Part shown: one piece after another, positions 37,190-45,433 of the stretch
How the letters are laid out: every line of letters starts with the position of its first letter
How positions within the stretch are numbered: position 1 is the stretch's first letter
Assembly: GCF_022095675.1 (NCBI RefSeq)
Contig: NZ_JAHYSG010000058.1
Span: 1 to 64,000 of the forward strand
Source of the DNA: Dactylosporangium sp. AC04546
Lineage (GTDB): Bacteria; Actinomycetota; Actinomycetes; Mycobacteriales; Micromonosporaceae
Length of the DNA stretch: 64,000 nt
Direction: 5' to 3'
Translations under genes and position numbers: made by a program
Notes under the pieces: generated by a model
Databases searched by the model: none
What the model was told of the DNA's origin: nothing
The model's input: only the letters and a program-made list of their open reading frames with translations

Positions 37190-38006
37190 TCAGCCGGTCG
37201 GCTTGCTGACGAGATCGCAGGCGAAGCTGACCTGATCGATGAGGGCGCCGTTGTGGAGATGGGATTCAAGACGGTTCGCTAGATCGGCTTCGAATGCGGG
37301 AGCTCGGTCACCGAATACGGGAGCGGCCAGGAACGAGGTCGAGTACACGAACCCAGCCAGTTCGGCCACGGTCCAGCGGTGCTCGACCTGGAACTCGTAG
37401 TGGCCGATCAACTCAAAGCCTGCATCGGCCAGAACGGCTAGGTCCGGCCTGGCCCGACGGGCGCCTTCCCAGTCTTGCGGGAGCCGGTCGCAGACATTCA
37501 GCTGGCTTCGCCACTCGTCAAGAACCGCGTTCAGCGCCGTCTGCCAGCCGGCGTCGCCGGTCCACGGGGAACTCGACCAGCACAGCGCCAGGTGCCCGCC
37601 CGGGCACAACCATTCGAGCGCGCGCCGAGCCACCTCGTCCCGGCGAAGCCGTTGGAATGCATTGCCGATGGTGATCAGTTCGAAACTCGCCGACTCGGCA
37701 GACAGTTCCTCAGCACTTGAGGTGATCGCCCTCACGACGTGCCCGCCGCGAGCCGCTTTGGCTGTCACGAGACGGACCATGTCCAGTTCCTGATCGACGG
37801 CCCAGATCTCGGCGAAGGAATCCTGCAGTGCGAAGGCGAGCTGGCCGGTTCCGCACGCCAGGTCCAGCAGCCGCCCTCGCCGCGATGGTTGCACACGGCT
37901 GAGCAGGTCTTCGGTCAGGACCTGCGGGTACGCGAGCCGGAAACCGGTCGTAAGACTCTGCCGTGCCGCGGTACAGATTGACGGCGAAGTTCGGCTCGGT
38001 CTGCAT
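37190..38006 (-). pseudogene. Frameshifted class I SAM-dependent methyltransferase
   Basis: The true N-terminus MQTEPNFAVNLYRGTAESYD (ATG at 38006) is in one frame. An extra base in the run GGAAACCGG near 37941 shifts to a second frame that continues FRLAYPQVLTEDLLSRV, RGRLLDLACGTGQLAFAL (SAM motif I), EIWAVDQELDMVRLV (motif II) and HLALCWSSSPWTG to the stop. Combined length would be about 271 residues, normal for this ubiquinone/menaquinone-type methyltransferase family. A single-base insertion or sequencing error inactivates it. Confidence 0.7.
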
Positions 38007-38183
38007 GGCATGGATCGTCTCAGATGCCCCGGACTCAATGACAGTCGCCGGTCGCTGGAGTGCCAGCCAGCGGTGGTCGGGACATCCGCCAGCTTCGACG
38101 CGTACCGCGTTCGCTCATTCTGAGCGACACAACACACTGAGCGACGTCCAGCGGAACCTTCGAAGCACCAAAGAGCGGCCAAA

Positions 38184-38215
38184 GTTGAGGGGACTCGAAC
38201 CCCTGACCCTTGGTG
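38184..38215 (-). other. tRNA-like T-arm fragment at a gene-truncation point
   Basis: On the minus strand the sequence reads AAGGGTC-AGGGG-TTCGAGT-CCCCT-CA, a perfect T-arm and variable loop identical in form to tRNA-Ala types, but the acceptor strand and 5' half do not follow. It sits exactly where the LanC-like gene has lost its N-terminus, suggesting an old attachment-site junction. Confidence 0.45.
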
Positions 38216-38662
38216 ATCGACGGCGCTGACGCGGTCCGCCAGTCCCTGGCCACCGGAACCCCAGGCGTCGCCCTGCTGCACCTCGAACGCGCCATGAACG
38301 GCACCGGATCCTGGTCCGAGGCCCACGCGCACATCCGGCAAACAGCCACCGGACCGGTCGACGGCGGCGTACACGCCGGCCTCTACTACGGCACCCCCGC
38401 CATCGCGTTCCTCCTCCATCCCGCCGCCGCCGCAGACGAGCGCTACCAAGCCGCCGCGGCCACACTCGACCAGCACATCCTGCGACTCACCAGGCGCCGC
38501 CTCACCGCGGCCACCGACCGCATGCGACACGGCGATACCGCCACGCTCGGCGAGTACGACCTGTTCTACGGCCTCACCGGCATCGGCGCACTGCTGCTGC
38601 ACCGCATGCCGGGCAGCGACACCTTCGCCGACCTCCTGCAGTACCTGAGCCGGCTCACCCAG
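38210..38662 (+). pseudogene. LanC-like cyclase fragment
   Basis: About 150 codons. Features of lanthionine-synthetase C-like proteins: DAVRQSLATGTPGVALLHLE, GGVHAGLYYGTPAIAFLLH, RRRLTAATDRMRHGD, EYDLFYGLTGIGALLLHR. The first 20-30 residues and the C-terminal half with the zinc-binding Cys and Cys-His are missing. The left break coincides with the tRNA-like T-arm; on the right the match stops near 38662. Non-functional remnant of a class I lanthipeptide gene cluster; no precursor peptide or dehydratase is nearby. Confidence 0.7.
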
Positions 38663-38761
38663 CGCGGCCGGCTATCTCCACTGGCGAACATGTCTGTGAA
38701 CAAGCACATGGCGCGGCCCTGCCCTTTCGCGATGCACCCAGACGGACTACAGTGCCGTCCT

Positions 38762-38785
38762 GTACCTAAGCGAGCGCTTAGGTAC
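38762..38785. promoter_or_regulatory. TetR operator 1 (perfect 10-bp inverted repeat)
   Basis: GTACCTAAGC-GAGC-GCTTAGGTAC: two perfect 10-bp arms with a 4-bp spacer, 92 bp upstream of the SDR start. Weaker copies of its CTAAGC-N4-GCTTAG core occur at 39694 and 45391. Likely bound by the TetR protein at 39780. Confidence 0.65.
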
Positions 38786-38877
38786 GGGACAGCGTGCAAA
38801 TGCCGATGGCCACCGATGGCGGCCGCCTGACGTTTCACGCCCGTCCCCCAACTCAGCGCCGTCGAGGGACTTGTCTG

Positions 38878-39666
38878 ATGCTTACCAACGAGCACGGAGT
38901 TGTGGTGACCGGTGCGGCCCGGGGTATCGGCCGCGCGATCGCGACCAAGCTCGCGTTGGAAGGATGCCGAGTGGTGGCCGCCGACATCGACGTGATCGAA
39001 CTTGAAGAGGTCGCCCGTGAGATCGGCGCATACGCCGTGCCCGGCGATGCCGCTTCGGCCGAAGGGGCAGCCGCCCTTGTCGCGCAAGCCCGCGAGCATC
39101 TCAAGGCGATCGACGCGTGGTATGGCAACGCCGGGGTCGATCGCGGGCGTGGCCTGTATGCCACGGAGCAGGATTGGGCCAGTTCGTGGGATATCAACGT
39201 GATGGCCCATGTGCGAGCCGCGCAACTGCTGCTACCCGAGTGGCTCGACCGGGGCGAAGGCCGGTTCGTTGTCACGGCCTCGGCGGCCGGCTTGCTGACA
39301 ATGCTGACTGCGCCGTCCTACAGCGTCACGAAGCACGCTGCCCTGGCGTTCGCGGAATGGCTCTCTGCCACTTACCGCCATCGCGGGGTGGTGGTTCAAG
39401 CGATTTGCCCACAAGGCGTGAAGACCTCGATGCTGGACCGCGCCGGGAGAGTGCAGGAGATCCTTAGCCACGACGCCGCCCTGGATCCCGCCGACGTGGC
39501 CGAGTTCGTATGGCAGTCCGCACAGGACGACCGCTTCCTGGTCCTACCACATGGTCGAGTCGCTGCGTACTACAAGGCTCGCGCTGCCGACACCGACGCA
39601 TGGCTCGTGAACATGAACCATCTTCAGGTCCGCCTGGAGAACAGCGAACAAGAACCGCCCTTGTGA
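38878..39666 (+). CDS. Short-chain dehydrogenase/reductase (SDR)
   Basis: 262 residues. Rossmann motif TGAARGIGRAIA (about 11-22), NAG-type YGNAGVDRG (about 85), catalytic Ser in VVTASAAGLL and Tyr-x3-Lys in SYSVTKHAALAFAEWLSATY. The end (AAYYKARAADTDAWLVNMNH) is that of a subgroup often annotated near acyl-CoA degradation genes. NAD(P)-dependent alcohol/ketone oxidoreduction is expected. A decayed near-copy of its C-terminal half is at 63104-63290. First gene behind TetR operator 1. Confidence 0.88.
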   Translation: MLTNEHGVVVTGAARGIGRAIATKLALEGCRVVAADIDVIELEEVAREIGAYAVPGDAASAEGAAALVAQAREHLKAIDAWYGNAGVDRGRGLYATEQDWASSWDINVMAHVRAAQLLLPEWLDRGEGRFVVTASAAGLLTMLTAPSYSVTKHAALAFAEWLSATYRHRGVVVQAICPQGVKTSMLDRAGRVQEILSHDAALDPADVAEFVWQSAQDDRFLVLPHGRVAAYYKARAADTDAWLVNMNHLQVRLENSEQEPPL

Positions 39667-39693
39667 CTGCCTCCCACCGGATCCGTGGCAATA

Positions 39694-39709
39694 CTAAGCA
39701 ATCGCTCAT
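39694..39709. promoter_or_regulatory. TetR operator 2 (imperfect)
   Basis: CTAAGCAATCGCTCAT shares the CTAAGC left arm and most of the right arm with operator 1 and lies 71 bp upstream of the TetR start. Autoregulation of the regulator and its operon is likely. Confidence 0.45.
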
Positions 39710-39779
39710 GTGGGTGTTCGCCTCAGCGCGAATGGCGTAGCCACAGCAACTCGGCCCGAGGAGAACCCGAGGAGAAGAT

Positions 39780-40475
39780 GTGGAGCCTTCGGCAGCACAG
39801 CAGCGGCTTCTGGACGCCGCCGTAGACGCCTTTGCCGAGAGCGGATTCGGTGGCACCAGCACAAGGGACATCGCTACCCGTGCCGGCCGAAGCCCTGCCG
39901 CGGTGTACATCCATCACGAGTCCAAGGAGGATCTGCTCTTCGCAGTTAGCATCCAGGGCCACATCGACTCCATGGAGTGCCTCAGGCAGGCGGCAGCGTC
40001 CAGCGACGACCCAGCTGAACGACTGCATGGCATGGTTTACGCGTATAGCCGGTGGCACATGGTCAACGCCAAGCTCGCGCGTGTTGTCCAGTACGAGTTT
40101 CATGCGCTAACCGCGGAGCACAGGCAGGAAATTCTCGCGCTACGCCGGCAGTTCCAGAAGGTAATGGTCGAAGCGGTGTTGGACGGAGTGCACGCCGGCC
40201 GATTCTCCGTGGACGACGCAGCCGGCACTGCCAGGGCGTTGCTGTCGCTGTGTATCGACCTGGCGCGCTGGTTCGAGCCGGGCCCGGGACGCAAAGTGGA
40301 CGTCGTTGCCGATCTCAACGCCAACCTTGCCTTGCGCATTGTGGACGCGCGGCCTTCCGGCGCGCCGCGCGCAGCCCAGAACCGGAACCCCGTCGAACGT
40401 CCAGCCAAGGCGTCGAGCCGACGGGGAGACGCCGCTGCCAAGGCGACGGTCCAGAGGAAAGGGACATCGAAGTGA
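39780..40475 (+). CDS. TetR-family transcriptional regulator
   Basis: 231 residues from the GTG at 39780 after GAGGAGAAG. The N-terminal HTH (about 5-55) reads LLDAAVDAFAESGFGGTSTR, DIATRAGRSPAAVYIHHESK, EDLLF. A TetR_C-type helical ligand domain follows (RVVQYEFHALTAEHRQEILA, LCIDLARWFEPG). The basic C-terminal tail (about 200-231) is Lys/Arg-rich and extends beyond the usual length. The stop overlaps the acyl-CoA dehydrogenase start (GTGA). It probably represses the beta-oxidation operon until an acyl-CoA binds. Confidence 0.88.
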   Translation: MEPSAAQQRLLDAAVDAFAESGFGGTSTRDIATRAGRSPAAVYIHHESKEDLLFAVSIQGHIDSMECLRQAAASSDDPAERLHGMVYAYSRWHMVNAKLARVVQYEFHALTAEHRQEILALRRQFQKVMVEAVLDGVHAGRFSVDDAAGTARALLSLCIDLARWFEPGPGRKVDVVADLNANLALRIVDARPSGAPRAAQNRNPVERPAKASSRRGDAAAKATVQRKGTSK

Positions 40476-41617
40476 GGCGCTCTGTTTACGGCGAGGAGCA
40501 CGAGGCCTTTCGCGACTCGGTCAGAAGGTTCTTGGAACGAAGCGCCGTACCCAACGTAGGAAAGTACCTGGAAGATCACGCCATCTCTCGGGAATTCTGG
40601 CTCGCGGCCGGCGAGCAGGGACTGCTCGGCCTGGAAATCCCAGAGGCCTACGGCGGAGTCGGGGCCGGCGACTACCGCTTTAACGCCGTACTCGGAGAAG
40701 AACTCGCCAAGGTCAGCGCCGCGCTCAATAGCTGCTGGGGTGTCCACGCGGAAATCGTGGCGCCCTATCTGGTCGCACTCACGAACGATGAACAGCGCAA
40801 GCGGTGGCTACCGGGAGTCGCCTCGGGCGAAATTCTCTGCGCCATCGCCATGACCGAGCCCAGCGGTGGCTCTGACCTAGCCGCGCTGAAGACCACCGCC
40901 GTGCGCGATGGGGACTCGTGGGTGATCAACGGCTCGAAAACGTTCATCACGAATGGCTACTCCGCGGACCTGGTGATCGTCGCAACCCGCACCTCTTCTG
41001 AGAAGAGGGCCCATGGCATCACCCTTTTCGCCGTGGAGTCGACCACGAGCGGCTTTTCTCGGGGACGCAAGCTGGACAAGGTCGGCCAAGAGGAATCAGA
41101 CACCGCCGAACTCTTCTTCGACGACGTCCGCGTCACCGAAGGCGAGATGATCGGCGGCCTCGACGGCGGATTCATCCACATGATGCAGAACTTGCCGCAG
41201 GAAAGACTGAGCTGCGCGGTGAGCAACGTGGCGCACGCCAAACAGATCCTCAACGAGACGCTTGCCTACACCAAGGAGCGGCAGGCCTTCGGGAAGCCCA
41301 TCGGCTCGTTTCAGCACAACAAGTTCCTGCTGGCACAACTGTTCACGCAGATCGAGGTGATCGAGGCATACGTCGACAAGTGCGTCGATGCATACACCCG
41401 GCAGGAGCTCACCTCCATCGACGCGGCCAAGGCCAAGTGGTGGTCCTCTCAGGTCCAGTCCGAGGTGCTCGACCACTGTGTGCAGCTCCACGGGGGCTAC
41501 GGCTACATGAACGAATACCGCGTCGCCCGCGCGTGGCGCGATGCCAGAGTCACGAAGATCTGGGCCGGTTCCAACGAAATCATGAGAGAACTCATCGGCC
41601 GCGACCTGGGGTTGTGA
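40472..41617 (+). CDS. Acyl-CoA dehydrogenase (long-chain/isovaleryl-type)
   Basis: 381 residues, GTG start coupled to the TetR stop. FAD-dependent alpha,beta-desaturation of an acyl-CoA. Motifs: FWLAAGEQGLLGLEIPEAYGG, CAIAMTEPSGGSDLAALKT (FAD site), DSWVINGSKTFITNGYSADL, RQAFGKPIGSFQ, VQLHGGYGYMNEYRVARAWR, IWAGSNEIMRELIGR. The Glu of the MCAD-type position (YEG) is replaced by Ala (WAG). The catalytic base is therefore probably the Glu of LPQERLSCAV, as in LCAD and isovaleryl-CoA dehydrogenase. Confidence 0.92.
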   Translation: MRRSVYGEEHEAFRDSVRRFLERSAVPNVGKYLEDHAISREFWLAAGEQGLLGLEIPEAYGGVGAGDYRFNAVLGEELAKVSAALNSCWGVHAEIVAPYLVALTNDEQRKRWLPGVASGEILCAIAMTEPSGGSDLAALKTTAVRDGDSWVINGSKTFITNGYSADLVIVATRTSSEKRAHGITLFAVESTTSGFSRGRKLDKVGQEESDTAELFFDDVRVTEGEMIGGLDGGFIHMMQNLPQERLSCAVSNVAHAKQILNETLAYTKERQAFGKPIGSFQHNKFLLAQLFTQIEVIEAYVDKCVDAYTRQELTSIDAAKAKWWSSQVQSEVLDHCVQLHGGYGYMNEYRVARAWRDARVTKIWAGSNEIMRELIGRDLGL

Positions 41618-41699
41618 GATCCACCTGCATTCCTGCGTCGTCCGACCAATCTTAACTCGCCTTTCCGTCACATGATGATGTCGATCCAAGGAGCAGTCG

Positions 41700-42455
41700 A
41701 TGCCTGAAACCCGTATTGCCGTCATCACTGGAGCCGCTCGGGGCATCGGTGCTGCCACTGCCCGCCGATTGGCCAGTGACGGGCACAAGGTAGCTGTCCT
41801 CGATCTCGACGCCGAGGCCTGCCGCGGCACGGTCGACTCCATCGTCTCCGCCGGCGGCACCGCATTGGCAGTGGGAGCGGACGTCAGCGACGAAGCCGCC
41901 GTCTTGGAGGCGTTCGAGACGATCGTCAACGGACTCGGCGCCCCAACAATCCTCGTCAACAACGCTGGCATCATCCGCGACAACCTGCTGTTCAAGATGA
42001 CCGTAGACGACTGGGACGCAGTGACGGGCGTCCACCTTCGCGGGGCATTCCTGATGAGTCGCGCCGCGCAGCGGCACATGACCGAAGCGAAGTTCGGACG
42101 CATCGTCAATGTCTCCAGCACGTCCGCCCTGGGCAATCGCGGACAGGCCAACTACTCTGCCGCGAAGGCCGGTCTGCAAGGCTTCACGAAGACCTTGGCT
42201 ATCGAGCTGGGCAAGTTCGGAGTGACGGTGAACGCGGTCGCGCCCGGCTTCACCCAAACTGACATGACCGCCGCTACCGCTGAGCGTATGGGGATGTCGT
42301 TCGACGACTTCATCGCGGCCTCCGCTGCCCAGATCCCGGTGGCTCGGACCGGTCAGCCAGAGGACGTCGCGCACGCTGTCCGGTTCCTCGTGAGTGAGGA
42401 AGCCGGGTTCGTCTCCGGCCAGGTGCTCTACGTAGCCGGCGGCCCCACCGACTGA
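41700..42455 (+). CDS. SDR, FabG-like 3-oxoacyl/3-hydroxyacyl dehydrogenase
   Basis: 251 residues; AAGGAGC precedes the ATG. TGAARGIGAATARRLASDG (residues 10-28), NNAGIIRDNLLFKM (about 90), catalytic Ser in VNVSSTSALG, YSAAKAGLQGFTKTLAIE, and NAVAPGFTQTDMTAA match FabG. In a beta-oxidation operon it likely oxidises a 3-hydroxyacyl-CoA to the 3-oxoacyl-CoA. It lies between acyl-CoA dehydrogenase and MaoC genes. Confidence 0.9.
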   Translation: MPETRIAVITGAARGIGAATARRLASDGHKVAVLDLDAEACRGTVDSIVSAGGTALAVGADVSDEAAVLEAFETIVNGLGAPTILVNNAGIIRDNLLFKMTVDDWDAVTGVHLRGAFLMSRAAQRHMTEAKFGRIVNVSSTSALGNRGQANYSAAKAGLQGFTKTLAIELGKFGVTVNAVAPGFTQTDMTAATAERMGMSFDDFIAASAAQIPVARTGQPEDVAHAVRFLVSEEAGFVSGQVLYVAGGPTD

Positions 42456-42508
42456 AGCATGGATCGTTCGGCCACCCGGCCTTATCGATCTGAGAACGGA
42501 CAACGATA

Positions 42509-42961
42509 TTGAGAATATTGAATGGCATTGATAACCTCGAACGTTCGGTCGGCACCCACTTGGGCTATTCGGAGTGGCACCAGGTCACGCAGGAGCAGGT
42601 CAACGCCTTTGCTGACGCCACCGGAGACCGCCAGTGGATCCACGTCGACCTGGCCCGCGCCGCCGTCGGCCCTTTCGGGGCCGCGATCGCGCACGGCTAC
42701 CTGACGTTGTCGCTAGTACCGATGTTCTTGAGTCAGATCTACCGCGTCGACGGGCTGTCGATGATGGTCAACTACGGCACGGACAAGGTCAGGTTTCCGT
42801 CAATTGTCCCAGTGGGTTCCCGGCTGCGGGGCGGCGCGGAGTTGCTCGCTGTCACGCCGATCAGCTCGGGTCATCAGTTCGCGATCAGGGTGACCGTGGA
42901 GCGCCAGAGCGGTGGCAAGCCGGCCTGTGTTGCCGATGTCCTCACAGTCGCCGTGTCGTGA
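42509..42961 (+). CDS. MaoC-family hydratase/dehydratase
   Basis: 150 residues from a TTG at 42509 (a second TTG nine bases on is possible). Single hot-dog domain: GYSEWHQVTQEQVNAFADAT, GDRQWIHVDLARA (catalytic Asp and His of the hydratase-2 motif), GPFGAAIAHGYLTLSLVPM, YGTDKVRFPSIVPVGSRLRG. Expected reaction: hydration of an enoyl-CoA to the 3-hydroxyacyl-CoA. The start region is unusually AT-rich (GATATTGAGAATATTGAATG). The stop overlaps the next start (TGATG). Confidence 0.9.
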   Translation: MRILNGIDNLERSVGTHLGYSEWHQVTQEQVNAFADATGDRQWIHVDLARAAVGPFGAAIAHGYLTLSLVPMFLSQIYRVDGLSMMVNYGTDKVRFPSIVPVGSRLRGGAELLAVTPISSGHQFAIRVTVERQSGGKPACVADVLTVAVS

Positions 42962-44004
42962 TGAGCGAGTTTGACGTCCGAACCGATGACGATCCGCCCG
43001 GACTGGATATCAGCCGCCTAGCCGGGTGGTTCGTGCTCTACGTGCCCGGAGCCGGCGAGATCACGAGCGCTCGACTGATCGCCGGGGGCAGGTCCAACCT
43101 CACCTACGAGGTCGGCGACGGAACAAACTCCTGGATACTGCGGCGCCCACCGGTGGGCCATCTGGTAGCGACGGCCCACGAAATGGGACGGGAGTACCGG
43201 GTCATGTCGGCACTCGCCGAGACCGCGGTGCCGGTGCCGGTCACCTACGTACTCTGCGAGGACGACTCGGTGATCGGCGCGCAGTTCTACGTGATGCAGA
43301 AGGTGGACGGCACACCGTTCCGTCGCGCAAGCGAGCTCGAGGCGCTCGGCGCGGAGCGTGTCCGCGCGATTTCGACCCGGCTCGTCGACGTACTCGCCAC
43401 ATTGCACAGCATCGATCAGCAGGCTGTCGGGTTAGGTGAATTCGGCCGCTCGACCGGGTTTCTGTCGCGCCAGATACGGCGGTGGAGTACACAGTTCCAG
43501 GCGACCAAGACGCGGGAGCTGCCCGCTGCGGCCGAGTTGGCGCAACGATTGGCTGCCCGCGTCCCAGATCAGTCCGCCGCTACCATCGTGCACGGCGACT
43601 ACCGGCTGGACAACGTGCTGATCGACGACAACGACCAGGTGACCGCTGTCCTCGACTGGGAAATGGCCACGCTGGGCGACCCGATCACAGACCTCGCCCT
43701 GCTCAGCCTCTACCAACGCCTGGCGCGCCTCCCAGGCGGGACCGTGGTGACCGACGCCGCCGACACTCCCGGCTTCCTCTCCGAGGCCGAGGTGCGGCAG
43801 CGATACGTCGAAGTCAGTGGCCGCAGGCTCGACAATTTCGGCTTCTATCTCGGGCTGGCGCACTACAAGTTCGCCGGGATCGTTGAGGGCATCCACTACC
43901 GCTCCGTGAACCACCAGACCGTCGGCGAGGGCTTCGACCAATACGGCCTGCTCACCGAGCCACTCCTGGAAGCCGGGCTGGCCGCACTGAAGGAGCAATT
44001 TTGA
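42961..44004 (+). CDS. Phosphotransferase (APH family; LvaA/ACAD10-kinase-like)
   Basis: 347 residues. A kinase fold of the aminoglycoside-phosphotransferase/choline-kinase type: [13 protein letters not shown] (nucleotide loop), [28 protein letters not shown] (211-218, catalytic HxD) and [18 protein letters not shown] (Mg-binding Asp). The RPPxGxxxxTAHxxxRE pattern is that of the kinase domain of human ACAD10/ACAD11 and of LvaA-type bacterial enzymes, which phosphorylate the 4-hydroxyl of a 4-hydroxyacyl-CoA. It is followed at once by an ACAD10/11-like dehydrogenase (TGATG overlap), matching the mammalian fusion order. Not an antibiotic-resistance gene. Confidence 0.85.
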   Translation: MSEFDVRTDDDPPGLDISRLAGWFVLYVPGAGEITSARLIAGGRSNLTYEVGDGTNSWILRRPPVGHLVATAHEMGREYRVMSALAETAVPVPVTYVLCEDDSVIGAQFYVMQKVDGTPFRRASELEALGAERVRAISTRLVDVLATLHSIDQQAVGLGEFGRSTGFLSRQIRRWSTQFQATKTRELPAAAELAQRLAARVPDQSAATIVHGDYRLDNVLIDDNDQVTAVLDWEMATLGDPITDLALLSLYQRLARLPGGTVVTDAADTPGFLSEAEVRQRYVEVSGRRLDNFGFYLGLAHYKFAGIVEGIHYRSVNHQTVGEGFDQYGLLTEPLLEAGLAALKEQF

Positions 44005-45245
44005 TGGAGTTTGCATTCGATGCCCGAACCCTTGGGCTGCGCGACAACCTCTTGGACTTCATGGACAGGCACATCTACCCGGCGGAGGCAGTCTTCGAGG
44101 AAGAACTCGACGGACTGGACAACCGCTGGGCCTGGGACTCCTCACCGACGCTGCACCACTTGCGCGCCGAGGCTCGTAAACGAGGACTGTGGAACTTGTT
44201 CCTCCCCGGCGAGAACGGCGCCGGACTCACCAATCTGCAGTATGCGCCGTTGGCGGAGATCACCGGACGCAGCCCGCATCTCGCGCCCGCAGTGCTGAAT
44301 TGCGCCGCACCGGACACGGGAAACATGGAGGTGCTGTCACTGTTCGGTACGCCTGAGCAGAAGATGCAGTGGCTGGAGCCATTGCTGGCAGGTGAGATCC
44401 GGTCGTCTTTCGCGATGACCGAACCCGAGGTCGCCTCTTCTGACGCCACCAACATCTCGACCAGCATCGAGCGCGACGGCAGCCACTACCTGATCAACGG
44501 GCATAAGTGGTGGATCACAGGCGCCATGAATCCCAATGCCAAGATTTTTATCGTCATGGGCAAGACCGATCCCGACGCCGAGCGTCACCGCCAACAGTCG
44601 ATGATCCTTGTCCCGCGTGAAACGCCTGGCGTGCGCATCGAACGCGCCATGCACGTGCTGGGCTACGACGACCACGAGCACGGCGGTCACGGAGAGCTAT
44701 TCTTCGACGACGTCCGGGTGCCCGCGGCCAACATCATCAGTGCCGAGGGCGACGGCTTTGCGATCGCCCAAGCTCGCCTCGGGCCGGGACGCATCCACCA
44801 TTGCATGCGCTCGATCGGACTCGCCGAACGATCGCTGCAACTGCTCTGTGCACGCGCGGACAAGCGCGTCGCCTTCGGCAAGCCTTTGTCCGAACAGGGT
44901 GTGATTCGGAGTTGGATCGCCGAGTCGCGCGTGAAGATCGAACAACTTCGGCTGCTGACCCTGAAGGCGGCTTGGAACATGGATGTCAACGGAAACAAGG
45001 CCGCGCACAGCGACATACAGGCGATCAAGATCGCGACGCCGGCAACGGTCCAGTGGATCCTCGACAAAGCCATTCAGGCCCACGGAGCCGCGGGTCTCTC
45101 CCAAGACTTTCCGTTGGCCTACGCCTACGCACTCATCCGTACCCTGCGGTTCGCCGATGGACCGGACGAAGTGCACAAGGACGCGCTTGCCCGTGCCGAG
45201 CTACGGCATCAGCGAGCGGCTCGTAGCGCGAAGGCCTCGACCTGA
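44004..45245 (+). CDS. Acyl-CoA dehydrogenase (ACAD10/ACAD11/LvaC-like)
   Basis: 413 residues; the ATG at 44004 overlaps the kinase stop. Motifs: [40 protein letters not shown] (FAD site), [60 protein letters not shown]. The WWITGA and ADGPDEVH segments distinguish the ACAD10/11 branch, which eliminates phosphate from 4-phosphoacyl-CoA to an enoyl-CoA in the 4-hydroxy-acid pathway. It acts with the preceding kinase. Substrate chain length is unknown. Confidence 0.9.
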   Translation: MEFAFDARTLGLRDNLLDFMDRHIYPAEAVFEEELDGLDNRWAWDSSPTLHHLRAEARKRGLWNLFLPGENGAGLTNLQYAPLAEITGRSPHLAPAVLNCAAPDTGNMEVLSLFGTPEQKMQWLEPLLAGEIRSSFAMTEPEVASSDATNISTSIERDGSHYLINGHKWWITGAMNPNAKIFIVMGKTDPDAERHRQQSMILVPRETPGVRIERAMHVLGYDDHEHGGHGELFFDDVRVPAANIISAEGDGFAIAQARLGPGRIHHCMRSIGLAERSLQLLCARADKRVAFGKPLSEQGVIRSWIAESRVKIEQLRLLTLKAAWNMDVNGNKAAHSDIQAIKIATPATVQWILDKAIQAHGAAGLSQDFPLAYAYALIRTLRFADGPDEVHKDALARAELRHQRAARSAKAST

Positions 45246-45390
45246 CCGACGGGGCCCGGCAGCCGCCGGCATACCTTTCTGATTGGCACTGGTTCCGTCC
45301 GCGCTCCGATCGGTTCGCAACGAAGGACAGCGATCCGTACGCGCGGTGGACAAACAGCTGCCTCAGTGACAACCCTAAGCACGCGCATAC

Positions 45391-45406
45391 CTATGCAATC
45401 GCTTAC
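45391..45406. promoter_or_regulatory. TetR operator 3 (imperfect)
   Basis: CTATGCAATCGCTTAC matches the CTAAGC-N4-GCTTAG core of operator 1 at most positions and lies 28 bp upstream of the thiolase start. It suggests that the thiolase-SDR pair has its own TetR-controlled promoter. Confidence 0.45.
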
Positions 45407-45433
45407 TTTTGAAATCAAGCCCGTGGAGCTGTC

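Noticed and set aside
42961..44004. Aminoglycoside resistance gene
   Set aside because: The fold is APH, but the RPP-G-TAH pattern and coupling to an ACAD10/11-like gene point to acyl-CoA metabolism.
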